The translations under genes and the position numbers were made by a program. Shown in pieces: positions 1 to 8,968 of a DNA stretch of 64,000 nt (position 1 is its first letter; every line of letters begins with the position of its first letter). This DNA comes from JAGQVA01 sp041391725 (GTDB lineage Bacteria > Bacteroidota > Bacteroidia > J057). Where the stretch lies: NCBI GenBank assembly GCA_041391725.1, contig JAWKNL010000001.1, forward strand, positions 620,001 to 684,000. The letters run 5' to 3'. Below the pieces are notes generated by a model. The model was not told the origin of the DNA. It saw nothing but the letters and a program-made list of their open reading frames with translations, and searched no databases.

Positions 1-3
1 GAA

Positions 4-552
4 TCAATTGCCGATCACTTTGGTTTTCCGGCCGCGCGGCCGTTTTACCGGGCTGGCTACGGCAGAAGTTTTTTCCTTTGCCACAGATTTTCCCTCATTT
101 TTGACGCCGGGAGGGCGACCGCGACGTTTGGCAGGCTGTTCTGTTACAACAACTACTTCAGGCACCTGTACCTCAGCTTCGGTTTGTTTTTTCCAGCCTG
201 CGGGGCGACCGCGGCGTTTGACGGGCTGTTCTTCGACTGCGGGTGTTTCAGCAACGGGCGTATCAGCTACGGTTTGCTTTTTCCAGCCGGCAGGGCGACC
301 GCGACGTTTGACGGGTTGCACAACGGTTTCTTTGGATTTGGTTGTCGTACGTCGGGCACGTGTTTTGGGTGCGGCAACTACTTCGGCAGCTACGACTTCC
401 ACTTCTGCCAATGGAGCGGGTGTTTCTTCGGCTACTTTTACTTCAACCTTTGGCTGATCCATTTTGGATTCCAGCATCTGCTCCAGTTTTGCAAGTCTCT
501 TATTAAGGGCTTTTATTTCCTTAACCCATTTGGTAATCTTTTTTGCTTTCAC
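4..552 (-). CDS. AT-hook repeat DNA-binding protein
   Basis: This is a 182-residue, Lys/Ala/Val-rich, low-complexity protein. The first 30 residues look like a short coiled coil (ALNKRLAKLEQMLE). Three near-identical AT-hooks with an RRGRP core follow (two KRRGRPAGW, one KRRGRPPGV), and a fourth looser one (KRPRGRK) lies near the C-terminus. AT-hooks bind the minor groove of AT-rich DNA, so a nucleoid-associated or architectural role is likely (inference from motif). The frame opens with GTG at 550-552. An ATG just upstream (558-560) opens a three-codon frame ending in TGA that overlaps this GTG, so either translation is coupled or a base is missing and the true start is the ATG. It lies about 150 bp downstream of the ABC operon on the same strand. 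Confidence 0.75.
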   Translation of the reverse strand: MKAKKITKWVKEIKALNKRLAKLEQMLESKMDQPKVEVKVAEETPAPLAEVEVVAAEVVAAPKTRARRTTTKSKETVVQPVKRRGRPAGWKKQTVADTPVAETPAVEEQPVKRRGRPAGWKKQTEAEVQVPEVVVVTEQPAKRRGRPPGVKNEGKSVAKEKTSAVASPVKRPRGRKTKVIGN

Positions 553-703
553 TTGTTCATTAATTAATTATATACCTTTCAATAGAAAAGTATTGTGATT
601 TAAGGTGGGCTGCGTAAAATCACATAAAACTACAACTATTCACCACAAGTGAAAAATTATTTACCCGATAAAAAGTAATAATCGAATAAGAAATGCGTGT
701 TTT

Positions 704-1417
704 TCAGGCTTTTTTATAAAAAAACCTCCGGTAAAGCCAGTATATGAAACCGAAATTTACCAATACCCCTCCCATTACATATAAAATCATCTCCCCCGGA
801 AAAGCCATAGCAGCAAAGGCCTTATACACCCAGTAAAAGGGGATTATTGCGCCTACCCATTCCCATGTAGTTTCAGAAAAAATCAAAACCAGCGGGATCA
901 CGGAAAAAAAATTTAACCCTTTCAGCAGTGTTACTCCTTCGATTTTATTTCTGGCAAATGAAACACAAAAAAGCGCAATCACCGGCGCAATTAATCCGGC
1001 CTGCACCGATAATAAAAAAGAAGATAAAATATTCACCCGCTCTATCCCTGAAAAAAGCATGGTAATCCACGAAGCGAAAAAAGCCAGCAACGTAATAAAA
1101 ACCAGCCTGAAAAAAATAAACATCCCCGGAGACAATGGCATGATATTCAGCACAACAAACAGGTTTTCATCTTTTTCATCCAGCATAATCATCGAACTGA
1201 GTAACGCAGGCCCTATAATGCTTACCAGACATACAGCCGCAAGTATATATAATTTATAATCCACAATAACCGGAAAATATGCCTCTGCGACAGGGAGCAA
1301 AAAGCGCATAACCATAATCATTATCAGCGGCATAAAACAGAAAATGACGAGCATTTTATCGCGAAAAATATTCCGGATATCATTCCGCAGCATAATTAAA
1401 AAATAATTTATTGCCAT
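704..1417 (-). CDS. ABC-2 type transporter permease subunit
   Basis: A 237-residue, strongly hydrophobic protein with about six membrane segments. A cytoplasmic N-terminal stretch with charged residues (RNDIRNIFRDKM) precedes the first helix, which is typical of ABC-2 permeases. It is the last of three genes transcribed together from an ATPase; the gap to the preceding permease is 11 bp. It probably forms a heterodimeric membrane domain with that permease. The substrate cannot be told from sequence. The composition is AT-richer than the ATPase gene. Confidence 0.8.
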   Translation of the reverse strand: MAINYFLIMLRNDIRNIFRDKMLVIFCFMPLIMIMVMRFLLPVAEAYFPVIVDYKLYILAAVCLVSIIGPALLSSMIMLDEKDENLFVVLNIMPLSPGMFIFFRLVFITLLAFFASWITMLFSGIERVNILSSFLLSVQAGLIAPVIALFCVSFARNKIEGVTLLKGLNFFSVIPLVLIFSETTWEWVGAIIPFYWVYKAFAAMAFPGEMILYVMGGVLVNFGFIYWLYRRFFYKKA

Positions 1418-1428
1418 GAGTATGTGAT

Positions 1429-2115
1429 TTATCTGTATTTATAAAATATGCGTTTTGCCAGCCAAAAAAGTATGACAATCCACGGTGCCGGATAAAAAAC
1501 GGCGTATAGAAATTCGCGCCAACCAGCAAACCCATTAAATGTTCCCTCAAATAAAAGCAGCACTGCCTGGGTCGGAATCAGGTAAAAAAACCGGATGTGG
1601 GTGAGTTCAAAAAAATTCAGTAGCGGAAGTGTCAGGGGTGTAAGGAAAAAAGGAAGAATAACCAAATACTGATTCAGCGTTTTCACTCTGAAAACACCTA
1701 TAAATCCTATAAAAAAAGCTAAAAGGGAAGCGTAAATAATTGCCAGCAACAGATAAAAATAATTTAAATGCCAGCCGTGCCCCATAATGGCCATTAATAT
1801 TCCCGCAACAATAGAAATCAGGGTCAGCGAAAATGCTTTAGCCCAAATATAAATACCCGGTTTTAGCGGAGTTACATTGATGGCTTTTATGGTGTTTGCA
1901 CCTTTTTCAAATAAAACCAGCACCCCGATAAATACAAATCCCAGCATGGCCGGATCGGAAAATATCAGTGTAATCAGAATTTTTTGGTAACCGCTGACAG
2001 GTAAATAATGAAAAATAATCATATACACCGCCGTCACCACAGCTGCGATGGTGATAATCTGGTTTCGAAGCTGAAGTTTCAACTCCCAGCCAATGGTTGT
2101 CAGCAGGGTTTTCAT
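1429..2115 (-). CDS. ABC-2 type transporter permease subunit
   Basis: A 228-residue membrane protein with about six hydrophobic segments, the second gene of the TetR-controlled ABC operon. Its start overlaps the stop of the ATPase gene by 4 bp (ATGA), which indicates translational coupling. The motif region KAINVTPLKPGIYIWAK in the cytoplasmic loop parallels LNIMPLSPGMFIFFR in the downstream permease, so the two are divergent paralogues that likely pair as the two membrane halves of one exporter. Substrate unknown. Confidence 0.8.
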   Translation of the reverse strand: MKTLLTTIGWELKLQLRNQIITIAAVVTAVYMIIFHYLPVSGYQKILITLIFSDPAMLGFVFIGVLVLFEKGANTIKAINVTPLKPGIYIWAKAFSLTLISIVAGILMAIMGHGWHLNYFYLLLAIIYASLLAFFIGFIGVFRVKTLNQYLVILPFFLTPLTLPLLNFFELTHIRFFYLIPTQAVLLLFEGTFNGFAGWREFLYAVFYPAPWIVILFWLAKRIFYKYR

Positions 2116-2963
2116 AACAGACTTTTTCCGGTTACCTGAATAAAAATATCGTCAAGGGTAGCTTCTTTCGAATGAATCGCCTCCAATGGATATTTTCCTA
2201 GAATCTCCTGAAAACCTGCATTTCCTGCCAGATTCTCCAATGGAAACGCGGCTTTTCGCAAAGTTCCGTTTCTGTATTCCACTTCGACCACCCGCTGCCC
2301 ATAGTCCAGCCTGAGTTGCCGGGGGGTATCGAGTGTGCGTATTTCACCCGCAGAAATAAACGCCACGCGGTCACAAAGTTCGTTGGCATCATTCATATTG
2401 TGAGTGGTCAGGAAAATAGTTTTGCCCAAAGACTTCTGGTGAATAATGATGTCTTTCATAATCCGGGCATTGAGGGGATCAAGGCCGGAGGTAGGTTCGT
2501 CAAAAAACAAAACCTCAGGGTCGTGGAGCAGTGCACGGACAAAATTGAGGCGCATTTTCATACCTTTTGAGAAGGATTCGACTCTTTTGTCTGCATCGGG
2601 TTCGAGGCCCACCATGGATAGCAATTCCATGGGATCGGCTGTTTTGCGACGATAAAAAGAGGCAAAAAACGCCAGGTTTTCCCGGGCCGATAGTTTGAGG
2701 TAATGATTGGGAAGCTCGAATCCCACTCCTATATGCTCATAAAATAAATGATCCCAGGCGGATAGTGGTTTTCCCAGAATAGATATCTCTCCTGAGTGAC
2801 CGGAAAGCAGGCGAATTAGTATTTTCTGTACTGTACTTTTACCCGCACCGCTCGGGCCCAGAAATCCAAGAATCTCACCCGGAGCCACGTCAAAACTCAT
2901 GTTTTTGATGGTCGGTGCCGGATTGCCCCGGTAAGTGAATTGAAGATTTTCGACCTGAATCAT
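2112..2963 (-). CDS. ABC transporter ATP-binding protein
   Basis: A 283-residue nucleotide-binding subunit. The Walker A motif is GPSGAGKST (about residue 36), the ABC signature is FSKGMKMRL, Walker B is LFFDEPTSGLDP, and the H-loop is LTTHNM. The C-terminal 70 residues form the accessory domain common in multidrug or antibiotic ABC-2 exporters. It is the first gene of a three-gene operon lying 58 bp downstream of the TetR gene on the same strand. Two palindromic operator candidates lie between the two genes. A drug or lipid exporter is the most likely role, by analogy with other TetR-ABC pairs; the substrate is not known. Confidence 0.9.
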   Translation of the reverse strand: MIQVENLQFTYRGNPAPTIKNMSFDVAPGEILGFLGPSGAGKSTVQKILIRLLSGHSGEISILGKPLSAWDHLFYEHIGVGFELPNHYLKLSARENLAFFASFYRRKTADPMELLSMVGLEPDADKRVESFSKGMKMRLNFVRALLHDPEVLFFDEPTSGLDPLNARIMKDIIIHQKSLGKTIFLTTHNMNDANELCDRVAFISAGEIRTLDTPRQLRLDYGQRVVEVEYRNGTLRKAAFPLENLAGNAGFQEILGKYPLEAIHSKEATLDDIFIQVTGKSLL

Positions 2964-2980
2964 AGCTGTTTATTTCAAAA

Positions 2981-2996
2981 GCGACCACCTGGTCGC
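2981..2996 (-). promoter_or_regulatory. Operator candidate O1 (TetR site) before ABC operon
   Basis: GCGACCACCTGGTCGC is an inverted repeat with perfect 7-bp arms (GCGACCA/TGGTCGC) around a 2-bp centre. It sits 18 bp upstream of the ABC ATPase start. On the minus strand it is preceded by AATTTGCGACC, the same context as the site in front of the tetR gene. It is probably bound by the neighbouring TetR protein (inference from repetition and position). Confidence 0.75.
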
Positions 2997-3017
2997 AAAT
3001 TGTTCAAAAAAATATAC

Positions 3018-3033
3018 GCGACTACCCGGTCGC
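3018..3033 (-). promoter_or_regulatory. Operator candidate O2 overlapping the tetR stop codon
   Basis: GCGACTACCCGGTCGC matches O1 and O3 except at two positions. It overlaps the TAG stop codon of the TetR gene (3022-3024). Its centre is 37 bp from that of O1, about 3.5 helical turns, which would permit cooperative or looped binding upstream of the ABC promoter. Confidence 0.7.
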
Positions 3034-3684
3034 AGGTTGCAGGCCATGGACAAGAATTTCGGTGAAAGTCCTGACTGTGTTCATAATTTCCTCTTCAGGA
3101 ATGGTGATGACAGGATTTTCGATAAAGCCCGTCTTATGGGGAATAATGTTGTATTTCTCAAGGAGAAAGTCATAGACCCCCGTCTGCACCTGGAAAACAA
3201 GAAATGCAATTACCTCCGGAGAAATATCGCTGCGGATTTTTCCCTTTTCCCTGAAGACCAATAACATCTGTCTGATAATTTCTTTAATCCGGAGGCGTAC
3301 CCTGATCATTTCGTCTCCGAGTTCGGCGCTATACCCTTCCCGATTTGCATTGTAGAGAAACTGTCCTACAATGGGGTTGGTGAGGTCGAAGCGAATCTTC
3401 TGATAAAAATTTTCGATCAGCAGTTCTTTGATATCCTCACTTTGAGAAAAAAGTGTTTCCACCTGATTCATCCGCATTTGCATCGCGCATTCGAGAAGGT
3501 AGAGATAAACATCTTTTTTATCTTTGAAATAGCGGTAAAATCCGCCTTTGGAGAGGTTTAGTCTGCGCACAATATTGGATATGGAAGCGCCCTGATAGTC
3601 CCGAAGGGCAAATTCTTCGAAACATATCTGCAAAATTTCTTCCTGACGACCGGCAGGCAAGTTGTAATAAGTTGAAAGCGGCAT
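3022..3684 (-). CDS. TetR/AcrR family transcriptional regulator
   Basis: A 220-residue regulator. The N-terminal helix-turn-helix covers about residues 13-58 (IVRRLNLSKGGFYRYFKDK is the recognition region, with the KGGFYRYF signature of the family). The remaining helical domain would bind ligand and dimerise. It lies upstream of, and on the same strand as, the ABC exporter operon. Copies of GCGACYACCYGGTCGC occur before its own start and twice before the ABC genes, so it probably represses both itself and the exporter until an inducer is present. Confidence 0.9.
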   Translation of the reverse strand: MPLSTYYNLPAGRQEEILQICFEEFALRDYQGASISNIVRRLNLSKGGFYRYFKDKKDVYLYLLECAMQMRMNQVETLFSQSEDIKELLIENFYQKIRFDLTNPIVGQFLYNANREGYSAELGDEMIRVRLRIKEIIRQMLLVFREKGKIRSDISPEVIAFLVFQVQTGVYDFLLEKYNIIPHKTGFIENPVITIPEEEIMNTVRTFTEILVHGLQPATG

Positions 3685-3691
3685 AATATCA

Positions 3692-3707
3692 GCGACTACC
3701 TGGTCGC
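3692..3707 (-). promoter_or_regulatory. Operator candidate O3 before tetR
   Basis: GCGACTACCTGGTCGC lies 7 bp upstream of the TetR start codon (3682-3684). It is the third copy of the same palindrome as O1 and O2, and it directly follows a putative -7 box, so binding would block transcription of tetR (autoregulation). Confidence 0.75.
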
Positions 3708-3737
3708 AAATTATAAAATTTTATGGAAGTAAGCAAA
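3707..3737 (-). promoter_or_regulatory. Putative tetR promoter (Bacteroidota type)
   Basis: On the minus strand TTTG (3734-3737) is followed after 18 bp by TATAATTTG (3707-3715). This is close to the Bacteroidota -33 TTTG / -7 TAnnTTTG pattern, with one extra base in the -7 box. The box ends at the operator O3, consistent with repression. Confidence 0.4.
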
Positions 3738-3738
3738 G

Positions 3739-4474
3739 CACTTCTTAGCGACCTTTGCGACACCTTTGCAAACTTCGCGAGAAACACTTTTTGCCAACCG
3801 TAGGGTTCACGCAAAGGACACAAAGAACCGCAAAGGACACAAAACACTTCTTAGCGACCTTTGCGACACCTTTGCGAACTTTACGAGAAACACCTTTCGC
3901 CAACCGTAGGGTTCACGCAAAGGACACAAAGAACACAAAGCACTTCTTAGCGACCTTTGCGACACCTTTGCGAACTTTACGAGAAACACCTTTCGCCAAC
4001 CGTAGGGTTCACGCAAAGAACACAAAGCACTTCTTAGCGACCTTTGCGACACCCTTGCAAACTTTGCGAGAAACACTTTTCGCCAACCGTAGGGTTCACG
4101 CAAAGAACACAAAGCACTTCTTAGCGACCTTTGCGACACCTTTGCGAACTTTGCGAGAAACACTTTTCGCCAACCATAGGGTTCACGCAAAGGACACAAA
4201 GAACCGCAAAGAACACAAAGCACTTCTTAGCGACCTTTGCGACACCTTTGCAAACTTTGCGAGAAACAACCTTTCGCCAACCGTAGGGTTCACGCAAAGA
4301 ACACAAAGCACTTCTTAGCGACCTTTGCGACACCTTTGCAAACTTTGCGAGAAACAGCCTTTCGCCAACCGTAGGGTCACGCAAAGAACACAAAGCACTT
4401 CTTAGCGACCTTTGCGACACCTTTGCAAACTTTGCGAGAAACACCTTTCGCCAACCGTAGGGTTCACGCAGAGG
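3739..4474. repeat. Eight-copy imperfect tandem repeat array, 87-106 bp unit
   Basis: Units begin with CACTTCTTAGCGACCTTTGC at 3739, 3845, 3941, 4028, 4115, 4221, 4309 and 4396, giving periods of 106, 96, 87, 87, 106, 88 and 87 bp. The length differences come mainly from one or two extra copies of a short CAAAGGACACAAAGAAC subrepeat. Each unit contains CGCCAACCGTAGGGTTCACG, followed by several CTTTGCG / CGCAAAG blocks in both orientations. Long open frames run through it in several frames but only repeat the same words, so I do not call genes here. This fills the roughly 800 bp between tetR and the next gene. Confidence 0.9.
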
Positions 4475-4541
4475 GTATAATTCAAAAATAATAAGAAAGA
4501 GATTCCTGGAATTTTTGTTTTTTTTGAGAAAAGCGCTTCTA

Positions 4542-5745
4542 ATGAAAAAATTAACTTCTTGCCTTTTACTTTTTTGTGCCCTTTCCATACTGATCTCCTG
4601 CCAGTCGGGCCCTTCGGCTGAAATCGTAGTAAAAGCTGGCGAAAAAGACCTTGTGCCGTCTCCTTTATTTTTGACATCCCTGCGCAGTTTGCTGCCTGGG
4701 AATACCTGTGCTGGAAAATGCCCAATCCGGAGTAAAAGTCCGCGCGCAGCGGCTGGACGGACGTGCAGTTTTTATTCCCGAAACAACCCTTAAGGCAGGA
4801 ACAGAAGCGAATTATCATTTGCGACCTTGAGAGAGGGAGAAACATTCGCAGAAGTGAAATTAATACCAGCGATGATAAAATTACGGTTTCTTATTCTGAC
4901 AAGCCTGTATTGAGTTATCAGATATCAACGGCTTTTCCTGCCGACACCCTTCCTGCGTATTATCAGCGGAGCGGATTTATCCATCCCATGTATAGCCCCG
5001 ACGGGACAGTATTAAGCGACGATTTCCCCAAAGGCCACACCCACCAGCACGCCGTATTTTTTGCCTGGGTAAACGCATTCTGGCAGGGACATAAAACCGA
5101 CTTCTGGAACCAGCAGCACGGAGAGGGAACCGTGCGAAACAGCGGTGTGGTAGAAAGTATCTCCGGCTCCGTTTACGGGAGGTTTGAGACCCAACAAGAA
5201 CATCTGGGTATTGTCGAAGAGACACAACGGTGATCCTGACTGAAACCTGGGATATAACCGTCTATGCCCTCAGCGGTTATTTTATATGGGATATCACCTC
5301 GCACCAGGAGTGTGTAACCGACAGTCCGCTGCACGTGGCAAAATACCACTACGGCGGCATGGGATTTCGCGGCTGGAGCAGTGGAATCCTTCGGCGGGCG
5401 AAGGATTTACCGCAGACTTTCTGACCAGCGAGGGCAAACGCGGCAGATGGCAACCACATCCGCCCCGATTGGGTGGCTATGTCAGGTACGATCAACGGCA
5501 AAACCGAGGGTTTCGCTGTGCTGGATCATAAGGACAACTTCCGTTTTCCGCAGTTTGTGCGCCTCCACCCCGACATGCCCTACTTTTGTTTTACCCCCAT
5601 GGTGGAAGAGGGATTTTATATCCGGAAAGGAGAACTCTACTCCTCCAGGTATAGAGTTGTCACCTTCTCAGGAGTGCCGGATAGAGAGTTGTTGGAGAGC
5701 CTGATGGTTGCCTTTAAAAGGGAAGTGGAAGTTGTGGTTAAGTGA
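4542..5745 (+). pseudogene. DUF6807/PmoA-family lipoprotein, frameshifted
   Basis: The start MKKLTSCLLLFCALSILISC is a lipoprotein signal with its lipobox cysteine. Further segments are recognisable as one protein of the DUF6807 (PmoA-like) family: GHTHQHAVFF with HGEG around 5030-5120, AKYHYGGMGFRG around 5340, and the closing DHKDNFRFPQFVRLHPDMPY region around 5520-5590. These lie in successive different frames (breaks near 4790, 5230, 5380 and 5460), so at least four indels separate them. The family is linked to sugar or lignin-derived compound use in Bacteroidota, but its reaction is not settled. It could be a true pseudogene next to the repeat array, or be affected by sequencing indels. 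Confidence 0.7.
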
Positions 5746-5753
5746 GAAGGTTT

Positions 5754-7337
5754 TCAGAAGGTGATGCGGCCGAGGCGGCGGCGGTCTCTTTTCTCAAAAA
5801 TAATAATCGCCTCATGGGGAGAAATCTGTTGAGTAACGGCGGGAATGGCAAATATTTCGGTTTCCTTAGCGGTGTTTAATGCCTTTCGGGTATAATCACC
5901 CTGTCCTTCGATATTCAGAGACACCAGTTCGATCACCTGCTTATTTTGGGTAAGTCCGCCGGGTATATACATGACAGGTTCTTCACCGGCGGCGAGATTG
6001 AGATTTTCAACGCGATCATTAAAAATTAAGTAAATGGATGGCTCTCTCATCATCAAACCGCAAGAGAGATACATATTGGAGTGTTTCATATCCTGTTTTT
6101 TCGGGATAAGAAAGGCTTTTTTTATTTCACATTCCGCCGAAATATCCAACACAATAATATCATTATAACGAAAACTAGTACCGTATGACCCCGTTGTCCG
6201 GATTTGCTGCTCGCCGACAAAAACAACTCCGCCATCCGCTTTCGCAGTGATATCCAGAAAATCATAAGAAGGAAAGTGCATTATATCTTTTTCAGCGTTG
6301 GCATTTTTTTTATCCGAGGCCTCGCTGCCTTCCAGAACCATGCCGGCTGTCACTTCTATATAATTTTCTTTTAAAATTGCCTTTGTTGTGGGATTAATCT
6401 TTAGCATATACAATCCGCTGACTTTGGACGGTTTTTTTTCCGTAAATGGTCCCACACATATAAGATCGCCATTATTTAAAATCTCCAGATGCAAACCTTC
6501 CAAAAGTTTATCCCCCGAATCAACCAACACCTCCGAGGAAGTTTCTTCCTTAGCGTCCAGCATCAAAATTTTAAAATGAGGACTTTCTTCAGATCGTCCT
6601 TTTGAATCTTTCGGATAAAACTTGCCTAAAACGAATACTCTTCCCCCATTTTCGATAAGGAAAGTAGGAGACCAAAAAAAATCGGCCACGAAAACATTGT
6701 CTAAATAAGGTAATTCAATCTCACGCGCCCACAACTTATTCAATTCATGGGTATAGGTTTGCACCAAAAATCGTTTAGGCATATCCTTTTCACTGGAGAA
6801 CTTAGAATAAATCAACAGTTTAGAGGAGTCTTGGGAAATTCTAAAGTTATGATTTATGGATGAGGATTTCGAATCACTTGCATAATTTATCGTCCCCAAA
6901 CTTTTACCCGTTTCAGGAATAGCTAAGGTTGACTTATTCACTTCTCTGAAAAATAATTCCGAGGTTTTGTTTTTAGGGTTTGTGGAAGAGGAAAACAAAA
7001 TCAGTTTTTTGCCGAGCATAAAGATTCCTTCCATAATTTCAGGCCCTTCTTGGTTATTAAGTTTAACTTCCACTGATTTTTCCAGGTTCAAATCCTTCGA
7101 AAATTTTCGGAGATAAACTTTTTTATCTCTTGAGTTGAATGCTACGCCAATACCAAAGTTGGTTGCGATCTTGCGATGAGAGATATAATAACCCGTCTCA
7201 TCGCTACCTACAATTTCCGGGAAGGATAATATATCATCCGGGCTTTCTAAATATTCTTCACCAAGGTCAAGTTTCTGGGCATAGGAAAAACCCCATACAC
7301 TCGCAAAAAGCGCAATAAAAAGCAGGTACTTTTTCAT
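5754..7337 (-). CDS. Secreted protein of unknown family, copy 1 (intact)
   Basis: A 527-residue protein with a signal peptide (MKKYLLFIALFASVWGFSYA) and no further membrane segment. I do not recognise the family. Characteristic stretches are GSDETGYY near residue 45 and the C-terminal RRRLGRITF, both conserved in the two downstream copies. Alternating short beta-like stretches suggest a beta-rich (possibly propeller) fold; this is inference only. It is the distal and only intact member of a tandem triplet on this strand, 12 bp after copy 2. Export to periplasm or outer surface is likely. Confidence 0.7.
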   Translation of the reverse strand: MKKYLLFIALFASVWGFSYAQKLDLGEEYLESPDDILSFPEIVGSDETGYYISHRKIATNFGIGVAFNSRDKKVYLRKFSKDLNLEKSVEVKLNNQEGPEIMEGIFMLGKKLILFSSSTNPKNKTSELFFREVNKSTLAIPETGKSLGTINYASDSKSSSINHNFRISQDSSKLLIYSKFSSEKDMPKRFLVQTYTHELNKLWAREIELPYLDNVFVADFFWSPTFLIENGGRVFVLGKFYPKDSKGRSEESPHFKILMLDAKEETSSEVLVDSGDKLLEGLHLEILNNGDLICVGPFTEKKPSKVSGLYMLKINPTTKAILKENYIEVTAGMVLEGSEASDKKNANAEKDIMHFPSYDFLDITAKADGGVVFVGEQQIRTTGSYGTSFRYNDIIVLDISAECEIKKAFLIPKKQDMKHSNMYLSCGLMMREPSIYLIFNDRVENLNLAAGEEPVMYIPGGLTQNKQVIELVSLNIEGQGDYTRKALNTAKETEIFAIPAVTQQISPHEAIIIFEKRDRRRLGRITF

Positions 7338-7348
7338 GACAAAAAATA

Positions 7349-8957
7349 TTAAAAAGAAATGCGGCCGAGGCGGCGTTTATTATTGGATTGAAAAAACAAA
7401 ACTGCCTCATGGGGAGATACCTGATAGGTAGATATTGGAATCGCCACTGACCGGGCTTCCTTTTCAGTAATGAGTTGACTGCGAATGATTTCGCCATTGG
7501 AATTGATAGTTACAAGCTCAAGGATAAGTTGTTTTAGGCTTGCAAAAGAACCTCCATAAGATTTAATCTTATGGTCGGGTTCCGCGTCAAGGTTTTTTAC
7601 ATGATCGTTAAATACAAAATATAAATTGGCATCATCCCTAAACATACCATAAGAAAGTGGGTAATACCCATTTGATAAAACTTGTCTTTTACGGATCATC
7701 GTAGCATTCCCGATTGAGCCATCTTGAGAAATAACAACTACAATTATATTATTTCGGAAATAATCAACTGTATATTGATTGGTTGACGAACTTACAGATC
7801 CACCCTCCCTTTCAAATTGTTCTTCCGCAACCAATACCGTTCTTCCGTCGCTCAGCGGGATCATTTTTCTGAAAACATAATTGTAAAAAGCCCTCTTTTC
7901 CCTCGGTTTTTGGGGTTTATCTTCATCATCCAGATCGTCATCGTCTCCAAACATTGACAAACGCAGGTCGGTATAACTCTCCTTTATTATTTTATTACTC
8001 TCAGGATCAACCGCCAGATAATATATACCTTTCACTTTGGTCGCGTTTATTTTTTCGGAAAAAGCTCCTGCACAGGCAATCTGTCCATTATCCAACGGTT
8101 CTATGTGAACTTCGATCAGAAATTTGTCCTCCAGATCAATCGTCAGCTCTGATGGGGTTTGCTTGTCAGATTCGAGGATAAGGATTTTAAAGTTGTAATT
8201 GGGTTTCCGACCTACCGATTCGTCCTTTTTCTCAAAAATAGTTTTTCCCCAGAATATAAACCTTACCGCTATTATCTACTGAAAAACTCGAAACCGAAAA
8301 AAGTTCTTCCTCATAGGGCAACACAACTTCTTTTGACCAGAGCAAAGTCATATCATCGGAAAGTACTTTTACCACAAATTTCTCCGGCAATCCCTTCTTT
8401 TGAGGAAGTTGTCCCACAACAAGTATCCGGGAAGTATCTGCAGAGGTAACAAAAAAATACTGCATAAACCCTTTAAAAAAAGAACTTTCAAAGGAAACCT
8501 TGCTCAGGCTTTTTCCCTTAACGGGAATGGTCAGCGCCTGTTTGTTCATCTCACGCACAAACAATTCCGACCTGCCTTCCGTTCGGTCATTGAATACAGA
8601 AAACAAAAATATCCTGTCTTTCAGCATAAGCTCCCATCGCTCTTTTTTCGGGCCGGTTTGGAGTTCCAAATCTGATTTTGGCTTTAGCTTCCAGCCCGAG
8701 ATCCTTTCCAAATTTTCTGAAAGGAACTGATTTTCTGGGGGTAATATAGTTTTCGGTTTTGTTTCTGTACGAATTAAAATCATAAGAAAACACATCTGGT
8801 ACACATAATAACCGGTTTCATCAGAGCCTAAAATCTCAGGTGAGGTAATTATGCCTTTAATGTTTTCCTTGTATCTGGGGCCCAGGCCAAAACCCTGCGC
8901 AGAGGAAAAATGCCATCCCCCCGCGACAATCGTAATAAAAAGCAGGTATTTTTTCAT
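7349..8957 (-). pseudogene. Secreted protein of unknown family, copy 2 (single frameshift)
   Basis: The same family as the neighbouring copies: signal peptide MKKYLLFITIVAGGWHFSSA, GSDETGYYVYQ motif, C-terminal KRRLGRISF. The frame is broken once, after KVYILGKNYF. Here the plus strand reads CTCAAAAATAG (A5 at 8234-8238), while copy 3 has CTCAAAATAG (A4 at 9892-9895) at the matching place and reads through to FEKKDESVGRKPNYNF. One extra base in a homopolymer therefore creates the stop. The rest (7349-8231) is open in the other frame. It may be functional if the extra base is a sequencing error. Confidence 0.75.
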
Positions 8958-8968
8958 TGTAAAAAATA

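Noticed and set aside
3739..4474. CRISPR-like array
   Set aside because: Units are 87-106 bp and similar throughout; there are no unique spacers and no cas genes.
3755..4588. Several 138-187-residue open frames across the repeat array
   Set aside because: They are translations of the same repeat in three frames, with identical words such as LRTLRETPF or VSQRSLRSALC, and no protein-like composition.
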